DNA of 9,293 nt from the NCBI GenBank assembly GCA_030638405.1, contig DAOWER010000241.1, forward strand, positions 1 through 9,293, written 5' to 3'. The translations under genes and the position numbers were made by a program. Below the pieces are notes generated by a model that saw only the letters and a list, made by a program, of their open reading frames with translations, was not told where the DNA came from and did not search any database. The DNA comes from Candidatus Eiseniibacteriota bacterium (GTDB lineage Bacteria > Joyebacterota > Joyebacteria > Joyebacterales > Joyebacteraceae). Shown piece after piece: positions 1 through 6,052 of this stretch. Position 1 is the first letter of the stretch; every line of letters starts with the position of its first letter.

Positions 1-122
1 CCTGCTCTTTCCGCCCTTCCTCCTCCGCCCGTCCGTCCTGCTCTTTCCGCCCTTCCTCCCCCGCCCGTCCGTCCTGTCCTTTCCGCCCTTCCTCCCCCGC
101 CCGTCCGTCCTGTTCTTTCCGC
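1..122 (-). repeat. 36-bp in-frame tandem repeat in the ricT-like tail
   Basis: Three complete 36-bp units lie at 1-36, 37-72 and 73-108, with a partial unit at 109-122. Units 1 and 2 differ at one base and units 2 and 3 at two bases. Each unit encodes 12 residues (EQDGRAGEEGRK, GQDGRAGEEGRK, EQDGRAEEEGRK), and the array is open at the window edge. A diverged EGRDERK stretch just upstream in the protein looks like an older decayed unit. Because the period is a multiple of three, copy-number change would keep the frame. Confidence 0.95.
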
Positions 123-1066
123 TCGTCCCGTCCTTCGCCCTCTTCCCGCTTCTTCTCGCCGCGCACGCCCTCGATCTCGTCCCAGTAATCGTCCAGCACG
201 GACCGCGCGTCTTCGCTGCCGATGTCGGTGATGCGCCCCTTCTTGAAGTCCTCGATTGCCACGGTCGTGGTTGCCCCCTCCTTGTCGGAGAGGGTCACGC
301 GTCCATGGAAAATGTCGACCGCGACAACCTTGCCCTTACCCCTGCCCTCACCCATCTCTATCTTGGTCCCCAGCTTCGGGTACTCCTTGCTCGCTTCCTT
401 GTAGAAGTCCCTCTCGTACCGAAGACAGCACATCAGCCTGCCGCAGCCGCCCGAGATCTTCGGAGACCCGGGCGCAAGGTGCTGCTCCTTCACCATCTTG
501 AGCGTCACAGGATCGAAGTCGTTGATGACGCCGCGGCAGCAGTAGTAGCGGCCGCAGCGACCATACCCCCCGAGCCTGCGGGCCTCGTCGCGAACACCGA
601 TCTGCCGCATCTCGATTCGCGACTTGAAGATGCTCGCGAGGTCGCGCACGAGCTTTCTGAAGTCGACGCGGCGATCCGACGTGAAGTAGAAACGGATCTT
701 GTTCGAGTCGAACTGCCACTCGACGTCGACCAGCTTCATCGGCAGCCCCTGCTTAGCGATGCACTGCTGACAGGTTCTGTGCGCCTCTGCTTCCCTCTCG
801 CGCAGGGACATCATTGTCGCGATGTCCTTGCTCGTTGCGCGGCGCAGCATGGGCCCCTGGATTCCCTTCGACCTGACCTTCTGACTCACCTCACTGCCTT
901 CGCGAATCACCTTCCCGATATCGTGACCGCGCTCGACGTCAACCACGGCGAAATCGCCGATCCGGAACGGTATGTTTCTCGGGTTCGCGAAGAGCGCCTT
1001 TCTGCCCCCCTTGAACTCCATCTCGAAGGAGTCGGGCGTCCTGCCCAGTAGCTCCTCAGGCTGCAT
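1..1066 (-). CDS. ricT: PSP1-domain protein, RicT/YaaT-like (3' end beyond window)
   Basis: An open frame of 355 codons starts with ATG at 1066 and reaches the window edge without a stop. A GAGAGGTG ribosome site sits at 1073-1080. The PSP1 core is clear: GVRDEARRLGG (157-167), RCGRYYCC (170-177), PKISGGCGRLMCCLRYE (202-218). Cysteines at 171, 176, 177, 208, 213 and 214 are the conserved family set; an extra CxxC lies at 99/102. In Bacillus, RicT works with RicA and RicF in an Fe-S-carrying complex that affects RNase Y processing of mRNA; whether those partners exist here cannot be seen. Residues 300-355 form a charged, low-complexity tail made of a 12-residue repeat (EQDGRAGEEGRK type) that is still running at the edge, so full length is unknown. 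The start overlaps the end of holB by 11 nt, implying translational coupling; holB-ricT adjacency is also found in Bacillus. The family call is firm; exact functional equivalence to RicT is inference. Confidence 0.93.
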   Translation of the reverse strand, partial: MQPEELLGRTPDSFEMEFKGGRKALFANPRNIPFRIGDFAVVDVERGHDIGKVIREGSEVSQKVRSKGIQGPMLRRATSKDIATMMSLREREAEAHRTCQQCIAKQGLPMKLVDVEWQFDSNKIRFYFTSDRRVDFRKLVRDLASIFKSRIEMRQIGVRDEARRLGGYGRCGRYYCCRGVINDFDPVTLKMVKEQHLAPGSPKISGGCGRLMCCLRYERDFYKEASKEYPKLGTKIEMGEGRGKGKVVAVDIFHGRVTLSDKEGATTTVAIEDFKKGRITDIGSEDARSVLDDYWDEIEGVRGEKKREEGEGRDERKEQDGRAGEEGRKGQDGRAGEEGRKEQDGRAEEEGRKEQ

Positions 1067-2186
1067 GGCTAACACCTCTCTTTGTTGCCGTCTCCTTGCG
1101 CGCGACCGCCATGTCCAAGAGGACCGATGTGAAAACGATGGTGGGGTTCGAGTATCGTTCGATCGCCCGTCGCGCATCGTCTATTTTGTCGATCAGACGT
1201 CCTAACGTCTCGACGTCCATCGCGTCGGCCGTGTCTGCCAGCTCTGCCAGATGCTGCGCGTAGAGCAGGTGCGGCGTGGCCGCCTCCTTGCCCATCTCCG
1301 AGAGCTTCAGAACGTCGCGGCACCACAGCAACATCAGATCCAGAAGACGCTGTTGTTCCGAACGGCCCAGTCGAAAAGCGAGCGCCGTGGCCTCATTGAC
1401 GAGTGACGCGACATCACGCGTCCTCTTCCCCACCATCAGGTCGGCGACGCGCTTCAGGTCGACCGTCGGCCCCTGCTTGTCGGTCCTGACCGCCACGCCG
1501 ACGCTGCCCTGGGCAAGCGATGCGGCGGCCCCGGCGCGGGCCTCGTCGAACCCGAGCCGCGGGTCTGCGAGCAACACTTCCTCGATCACGTCTCTCGCGA
1601 GGCTTGCGAACGGTATCTTCTGACAGCGCGAAACGACCGTAGCGGGCAGCGCATTCGGCCTCGAGGTCGTCAGGATGATGACCGTCTTGTCCGGAGGCTC
1701 CTCCAGCGTCTTGAGGAGCGTGTTGGCGGCCTCCGTCGTCATCATGTCCGCGTCGGCCAGGACGAACACCTTCCAGGGACCAATGTAGGGCCGCTGATTG
1801 GATTTCGCCACTACCTCCGAGAGGACGGTCTCCACGGAGATGATCGCGGTCTTCCGCCCGAAGTCCTGCTCGCGGTACCCGTCCTTCGCGTAGCCCGTGA
1901 GGAGTTCACTTCTCTCCGCGGGCTTGAGCGTGGTGGGCACCGGGAAGATGAGGTGGATGTCCGGGTGCGAGAGCCCCTCGGCCATCTTGCAGCCCGCACA
2001 CCTGCCGCAGCCGGAGAGCCCCTCTTCCTCGCAGTTCAGCGCCTGCGCGAACGCGAGGGCGGTGGTCTCCTTCCCGACCCCGTCCGGGCCCTGGAAGAGA
2101 TAGGCGTGTGAAAGTCTCTCCGACTCAAAGGCGGCCCTGAGGAGGCCGATGGCCTTGTCCTGCCCCTTGATTTGCGCAAGACTCAT
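1056..2186 (-). CDS. holB: DNA polymerase III subunit delta' (clamp loader)
   Basis: This 376-residue AAA+ protein is the delta' subunit of the clamp loader, which places the beta clamp on primed DNA. It opens with the family start MSLAQIKGQDKAI and HAYLFQGPDGVGKE (P-loop at 33-40). A four-Cys zinc module follows (C52, C60, C63, C66). The Walker B-like segment VLADADMM is at 142-149, then NTLLKTLEEPP (155-165) and the arginine-finger SRC motif (186-188). The Walker Thr after Lys39 is Glu and the Walker B acidic pair is Asp-Ala, so it probably does not hydrolyse ATP, as usual for delta'. DnaX shares the zinc and SRC motifs but is longer and keeps a working ATPase. I chose ATG 2186 over the 29-codon upstream extension because GGAG at 2192-2195 is ideally spaced and homology begins at MSLAQ. 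The gene ends inside ricT (11-nt overlap) and has its own likely promoter. Confidence 0.93.
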   Translation of the reverse strand: MSLAQIKGQDKAIGLLRAAFESERLSHAYLFQGPDGVGKETTALAFAQALNCEEEGLSGCGRCAGCKMAEGLSHPDIHLIFPVPTTLKPAERSELLTGYAKDGYREQDFGRKTAIISVETVLSEVVAKSNQRPYIGPWKVFVLADADMMTTEAANTLLKTLEEPPDKTVIILTTSRPNALPATVVSRCQKIPFASLARDVIEEVLLADPRLGFDEARAGAAASLAQGSVGVAVRTDKQGPTVDLKRVADLMVGKRTRDVASLVNEATALAFRLGRSEQQRLLDLMLLWCRDVLKLSEMGKEAATPHLLYAQHLAELADTADAMDVETLGRLIDKIDDARRAIERYSNPTIVFTSVLLDMAVARKETATKRGVSHAA

Positions 2187-2200
2187 CGTTTCTCCAGAAA
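2187..2200 (-). promoter_or_regulatory. Ribosome binding site that sets the holB start
   Basis: GGAG at 2192-2195 lies 5 nt before ATG 2186. The in-frame ATG at 2273 has no equivalent, and its 29-residue extension (Gly/Pro/Glu-rich) does not look like the family. Confidence 0.75.
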
Positions 2201-2326
2201 TCGCTGCCCCGGAGGGCTCCTGCTCCGCGGTTCCACCCCTCGGCCGGCCGGGCTCGTGGCCCCAATCCACCAAAAGCCCCGGGGGGACGCCACCAAGCCG
2301 AACTGCCCGCCCGAAGCTAACTTACG

Positions 2327-2356
2327 ATTCTATCCGGCGCACGGAGCGACCGTCAA
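2327..2356 (-). promoter_or_regulatory. Sigma70-type promoter for holB-ricT
   Basis: A -35 box TTGACG (2351-2356) and a -10 box TAGAAT (2327-2332) are separated by 18 nt. Each matches five of six consensus bases. The -35 overlaps the pdxA stop codon (2353-2355). Transcription would begin near 2320 and leave a leader of about 130 nt before holB. This fits the 166-nt gap, the longest between genes in the window. Confidence 0.6.
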
Positions 2357-3465
2357 GTCGATTCGGCCAGCCGTCGCGCGATGACCCCCGCCAGGCGCAC
2401 TGCCGCGATCATGCTCCCCGGGTCCGCCTCTCCTCGCCCGGCGATCCCGAAGGCCGTACCGTGGTCGACAGACGTGCGGACCACCGGGAGACCGAGGGTC
2501 AGGTTGACACATCGTCCGAAACCCCAGAGCTTCGCCGCGACCGTCCCCTGGTCGTGGTACATCGCAAGGATGGCATCGTACAGCGACCCCGGACCACCGG
2601 AATCGCGGTCTCCGTGGCCCACGAAGATCGAATCGGCGGAATACGGTCCCGAGGCGTCGATGCCGGCCTCCCGCGCCCCCGCAATGGCCGGCGCGATGGC
2701 ACGCTCCTCCTCGTCGCCGAACCTCCCATCCTCTCCAGCGTGCGGGTTGAGCCCCGTCACCGCTATCCTCGGGGAGCGGACACCCAGCCACGATCTCAGG
2801 CCGTTTGCGAGTATCTCGAGTTTCCCGGCAACGAGTTCCGTGGTGATGGCCGCCGGCACTTCCGCCAGAGGAAGGTGCGTGGTGGCGAGAGCGACGCGGC
2901 GCTCCCCCTGCACGAAGGTCATGACGAATCCCTCGGCGCCCGTGAGGCCGGCGAGGAACTCCGTGTGCCCGGGGAAGGAAACGCCGGTGGCGGCGATCGC
3001 CGCCTTGGAGACCGGTCCCGTCACCATCGCGTCTGCCTCGCCGGACATGCAGAGGCGAGCGGCCGTCTCGATGGACGCGAGAGCGGCTCGAGCCCCGCCG
3101 TCCGTCGGGCGTCCGGGGTCCACGGTGCCCGCGGAGACACCGACGTCCAGGATGTCGCCCGGAAGGGGAACGGACAGTCGACCTACCCATTGCTCGAGGG
3201 CGGCCGGGTCTGCGGCGATCGTGAGGTCGTAGTCGCGCGTGATCGAGATGTCGGCAAGAATTCTGAGCGCTATCTCCGGTCCGACGCCGGCCGGGTCGCC
3301 CATCGTAAGCACGAGCCTGGGCCGGTCTGCCGTATGCCCGGAGTCCGCGTCGCCACCTTCACGAGCGGAGGGGCCCCCGCCGCCGGGGGTCGCGCCTCCG
3401 CCGCCCGCGTGTGAAACAGAGAGGGCCAGCCGTGGCTGGCCCCTAGGCGTCCGACGCATGTACAT
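2353..3465 (-). CDS. pdxA: 4-hydroxythreonine-4-phosphate dehydrogenase
   Basis: PdxA oxidises 4-phosphooxy-L-threonine with NAD+; decarboxylation then gives 3-amino-2-oxopropyl phosphate, which PdxJ uses to build pyridoxine phosphate. The start signature TMGDPAGVGPEI and the three metal-ligand histidines are present: GHTE (His167), NPHAGE (His242) and YHDQ (His304). TSVDHGTAF (331-339) closes the site. At 370 residues it is about 40 longer than usual, owing to a Gly/Pro-rich N-terminus before RPRLVLTMGDP. ATG 3465 has GAGG nine nt upstream and lies inside the rqcP-like gene (23-nt overlap). TTG 3471 and ATG 3459 are also in frame. The next in-frame candidate, GTG at the LVL segment, would cut into the first beta strand. 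About a quarter of extension codons end in A or T, similar to the adjoining 48 core codons, so the extension may be translated. The enzyme call is firm; the start is not. Confidence 0.94.
   Translation of the reverse strand: MYMRRTPRGQPRLALSVSHAGGGGATPGGGGPSAREGGDADSGHTADRPRLVLTMGDPAGVGPEIALRILADISITRDYDLTIAADPAALEQWVGRLSVPLPGDILDVGVSAGTVDPGRPTDGGARAALASIETAARLCMSGEADAMVTGPVSKAAIAATGVSFPGHTEFLAGLTGAEGFVMTFVQGERRVALATTHLPLAEVPAAITTELVAGKLEILANGLRSWLGVRSPRIAVTGLNPHAGEDGRFGDEEERAIAPAIAGAREAGIDASGPYSADSIFVGHGDRDSGGPGSLYDAILAMYHDQGTVAAKLWGFGRCVNLTLGLPVVRTSVDHGTAFGIAGRGEADPGSMIAAVRLAGVIARRLAEST
3412..3442 (-). terminator. Terminator- or attenuator-like hairpin after the rqcP-like gene
   Basis: GGGCCAGC (3435-3442) pairs perfectly with GCTGGCCC (3423-3430) around a CACG loop, followed on the minus strand by TCTCTGTTTC. 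It starts one base past the rqcP-like stop codon. The 8-bp GC stem is strong and the T tract is interrupted. It lies inside the likely pdxA reading frame, so it may act as an attenuator and not as a full terminator. Confidence 0.6.
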
Positions 3466-3709
3466 CTTCAATGACCTCGTAAAGGGCGCGGGCCCTCTCC
3501 TTGCTCACGTTGCCCGTGGGGAGCGCGAGCACCCTCACCCGGAGAGTCCGGTCCCGCAGGCTGACGGTCAGCTCGTCGCCCACCTTGATCACCGTTCCTG
3601 CCTTGGCCTTCCTCCCGAGCACCGAGACACGCCCGGCTTCGCAGGCCCACTTCGCCACGCTGCGCTGCTTGATTAGCCTGGACAATTTCAGGAATCGGTC
3701 GAGTCTCAT
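3443..3709 (-). CDS. rqcP: S4-domain RNA-binding protein, RqcP/YabO-like
   Basis: This 88-residue protein is almost entirely an S4 RNA-binding domain. The start MRLDRFLKLSRLIKQRSVAK and the segment KVGDELTVSL (42-51) closely resemble Bacillus RqcP (YabO) as I recall it (MRLDKFLKVSRLIKRRT; KPGDELTV); no alignment was run. RqcP binds obstructed 50S subunits and supports RqcH in adding alanine tails to stalled chains. E. coli Hsp15 (HslR) is a related S4 protein and the main alternative, but it is longer with a basic C-terminal extension. The start codon overlaps the surA-like stop (ATGA, 3706-3709). GGAGG sits only one nt before the ATG, too close for standard initiation, so expression probably depends on ribosomes terminating on the upstream gene. 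RqcH is not in this window. Confidence 0.85.
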   Translation of the reverse strand: MRLDRFLKLSRLIKQRSVAKWACEAGRVSVLGRKAKAGTVIKVGDELTVSLRDRTLRVRVLALPTGNVSKERARALYEVIEDVHASDA

Positions 3710-5064
3710 TCCTCCGGTACCATACCGGTCCGGATATCGACGAATATCTCGCTGGAGAGCCGGTCAATCAGTTCTTCGTACGCCTTCTCGGCCTTGCGCG
3801 CGAAGATGTAGTCCTTGAGGTTCTCGCGCACCTCGTCCAGCGATGCTATCCGGGCTTCCTTGTGTTCCAGGAGCTTGAGCACATAGAAACCGCTCTCTCC
3901 GGCCGTGACGTCGGCCACCTCGCCCGCGGAGAGCTCCGTCACGACATTCTTGAAGGACGGAGAAAGGTTCTCGTGCGTGAACCACCCGAGAACACCGCCT
4001 TCCTCACTGGTTGCCGGGTCGTCAGAACGCAGCCTGGCAAGCTCGGCGAAGTTCTCTCCGTCGAGCACGCGCTGCCTCAGGCTCTCCGCGGTGGCTCTGG
4101 CCCTGACCTCGTCCTCTGGGCCCGGTGTGACTCTCGCCAGAATGTGACGGGCGTGCACGCTAGTGTCGCTGGCCTCGAGGACCTGCACGATGTGGAACCC
4201 GAACCGTGTCGGGATGATCCCGCTGACCTCACCCTCTTCCATCGCGAACACGGCGTCATCGAACTCGGGCACCATGACGCCCCGGCCAAAGGTACCGAGG
4301 TCGCCTCCGGTCGCGCCGCTGGCGTCGTCGGAATACTCGCGTGCGAGGTCCTCGAACGGCTCACCGGCCGCGAGCCGCTCTGAGACTTCCGCCATGCGGT
4401 CGATCGCCGCCTGCTTGGCGTCCTCTGTAATCTTCGGGATCACCATTATCCCACCGACGCGGAAGGCCTCCGGAGCCTTCCCTACCTCGTCGGCATTTTC
4501 GGCATAGTACTTCTCAACCTCTCCCCAGGTAACGTCTATGCTACTGTGCACTTCGCCGCGCACGACCTTCTCGGCGAGCAGTCGCCTCTCGATCTCGTCG
4601 GCGTAGAGGTCCTTGAGCTCAGGAAGCGTCAGTCCCTCCTGGGCGAGGGCGGCCTCGAGGGCCTCCTCCGAGCCGTGCCGCTCCACCAGCTCGGCCACGC
4701 GGTTCTCCAGCTCACTCTCCAGTGCGCCGGGATCGAGCTGCACCGTGTCCCTGTGTGCCATGGCCACCAGCAGCATCTCGTCGACCATTTCGCGCACTAT
4801 CCCCGATCGGACGCGGGCCATGTCATCCGTGGACAGCCCCGACGCTCCCGTGCGCATCTGGTAGATATAGAACTCCTCGTCAATCTCGCTCTCGAGAATG
4901 ATCTGGTCTCCCACGACAGCGGCTATTCCATCGACGAGCTGTCTCGTGGTCCCGCTCTCCGCAGGCCCGGTCCCGTCCTGTGCGAACGCCGGGGAGATGA
5001 ACGCGATCAGCAGGAGCGTCACCGCGACGGCGGCCAGAGCGTCTGTGTTCCTTGTCAAAGCCAT
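3706..5064 (-). CDS. surA: SurA-like periplasmic chaperone/peptidyl-prolyl isomerase
   Basis: This 452-residue protein is exported by a Sec signal (residues 1-28, likely cut after AFA). A SurA-type N-terminal helical region (about 42-190) and two parvulin domains (about 200-297 and 303-401) follow, the same architecture as E. coli SurA, which escorts outer-membrane beta-barrel proteins through the periplasm. Domain 1 keeps GGDLGTFGRG and GFHIVQV (His291), but where the first catalytic His is expected it reads RVGGIMVIP. Domain 2 has HARHIL (His307) and GGVLGWF, but Tyr (GFYVLK) in place of the second His. Only domain 2 is a plausible isomerase. ATG 5064 has GGAG seven nt upstream. It is 19 nt after the preceding foldase gene and overlaps the rqcP-like gene by 4 nt. 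Enterobacteria carry surA next to pdxA; here one small gene lies between them. Confidence 0.9.
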   Translation of the reverse strand: MALTRNTDALAAVAVTLLLIAFISPAFAQDGTGPAESGTTRQLVDGIAAVVGDQIILESEIDEEFYIYQMRTGASGLSTDDMARVRSGIVREMVDEMLLVAMAHRDTVQLDPGALESELENRVAELVERHGSEEALEAALAQEGLTLPELKDLYADEIERRLLAEKVVRGEVHSSIDVTWGEVEKYYAENADEVGKAPEAFRVGGIMVIPKITEDAKQAAIDRMAEVSERLAAGEPFEDLAREYSDDASGATGGDLGTFGRGVMVPEFDDAVFAMEEGEVSGIIPTRFGFHIVQVLEASDTSVHARHILARVTPGPEDEVRARATAESLRQRVLDGENFAELARLRSDDPATSEEGGVLGWFTHENLSPSFKNVVTELSAGEVADVTAGESGFYVLKLLEHKEARIASLDEVRENLKDYIFARKAEKAYEELIDRLSSEIFVDIRTGMVPEE

Positions 5065-5083
5065 CCCTTGTCTCCATCTCTGT

Positions 5084-5980
5084 CTAGGGCATCACGGCGC
5101 CGGTCGTCTCGCTCACTGCCCCTTCGTAGGAATCGCTGTCGCTTCTCAGTCGTGCGCGCGCCTCGTCGCGGAGAAGCGCGGTGTCGATGAGCACGGTCGC
5201 GTGACCTTCCAGCTCGGTGAGCCAGTTGTCGAACGCCGTGCGCCGCCGTAGGGAAGTAAGGAAGCTCATCACTGCGGCCTGATTAGAGTCGAACGACGGC
5301 TGACCCGCGCCGGGGTGACGGTCGAGCACCTTGATGATGTGGTACCCGTAGCTGCTCGCTATGACGTCTCCCACCTCCCCGACCTTCAGCCCGAACGCGG
5401 CCTCCTCAAGCTCGTGGACCATCTCGCCGCGCCTCATGTAGCCGAGGTCTCCGCCCTGTGACGCCGTCTGGTCTATTGACACGCTGGCTGCGACATTCTC
5501 GAAGGGCGTACCGGCGCGGATCTCCGCGAGCGCGCGCTCGGCCTCCGGCCTGTTGCGCACGAGGATGTGGGCCAGGCGCACTTGTATCGAGTAGTCGGTC
5601 CTGTGCTCCTGGAAGTACTCCGCGGCCTCTTCCTCTGTCACCTCAGGGATGTCCTCCACGAAGCCACGGATACATTGCTCGGCGACCAGTTCGCGCTCGA
5701 TCTCGTTGAGCCTGCGACGCAGGTCCGCATCGTCGCCAAAACCACGACGGAGCCCCTCTCTGTAGAAGAGCTCCGTCTTGACCCATGTCTTCAGCGCCTC
5801 TTCCTGGTCGTCGAGGCTCATTACCGCGAGCAACTGCTCCGGGATCGACGCGTAGAATTCGTCGGCGGTCAGAACCGAACTGTCGACCCTGGCTATCGCC
5901 TCGGACGTTTCGTCACGGCCGCAGCCGGTCGCGAGACCCGCGGCGACACACAGCACTGCGAAGAGAGCGGCTCGCCTCAC
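5084..5980 (-). CDS. Parvulin-type peptidyl-prolyl isomerase lipoprotein
   Basis: This 298-residue protein has a short lipoprotein signal, with Cys20 after GLATG; residue +2 is Gly, so retention at the inner membrane by Asp is not expected. A helical region with SurA/PrsA character (about 28-125) precedes one complete parvulin domain (131-222). That domain holds RLAHILV (His138), GGDLGYMRRGEMV (177-189) and YGYHIIKV (His214), both conserved histidines, making it the best candidate for an active isomerase in this cluster. A charged C-terminal region follows. The start is GTG 5980, supported by GAGG six nt upstream. It sits 72 nt after the 609-residue paralogue and 19 nt before the surA-like gene, so co-transcription is likely. 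PrsA-like foldase is a fair description, but no specific orthologue is claimed. Confidence 0.88.
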   Translation of the reverse strand: MRRAALFAVLCVAAGLATGCGRDETSEAIARVDSSVLTADEFYASIPEQLLAVMSLDDQEEALKTWVKTELFYREGLRRGFGDDADLRRRLNEIERELVAEQCIRGFVEDIPEVTEEEAAEYFQEHRTDYSIQVRLAHILVRNRPEAERALAEIRAGTPFENVAASVSIDQTASQGGDLGYMRRGEMVHELEEAAFGLKVGEVGDVIASSYGYHIIKVLDRHPGAGQPSFDSNQAAVMSFLTSLRRRTAFDNWLTELEGHATVLIDTALLRDEARARLRSDSDSYEGAVSETTGAVMP

Positions 5981-6052
5981 CTGACACCTCGACCCATGAA
6001 TCCCTGGGGAGGACCGTCGACCCCCGGGGGCGGGCTAGTCTCGGGGACCCGC

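Noticed and set aside
1..122. Possible CRISPR array (36-bp repeats)
   Set aside because: The units are directly adjacent with no spacers and are in-frame coding repeats.
348..719. Minus-strand open frame of 123 codons
   Set aside because: It is the wrong frame of the ricT-like gene; the in-frame reading carries the conserved PSP1 motifs.
305..1051. Plus-strand open frame of 248 codons
   Set aside because: It is antisense to the conserved PSP1 core of ricT, and its translation resembles no family.
2187..2273. 29-residue N-terminal extension of HolB
   Set aside because: The family start and a well-spaced ribosome site are at 2186, and the stretch lies in the predicted leader of the promoter.
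2149..3414. Plus-strand open frame of 421 codons opposite pdxA and the holB leader
   Set aside because: Low-complexity Arg/Gly/Pro composition with no family resemblance, opposite a clear pdxA.
5981..6052. CCCCCGGGGG palindrome in the gap between two foldase genes
   Set aside because: It has no loop and no T tract, so it is not a convincing terminator; a chance event in GC-rich DNA is enough.
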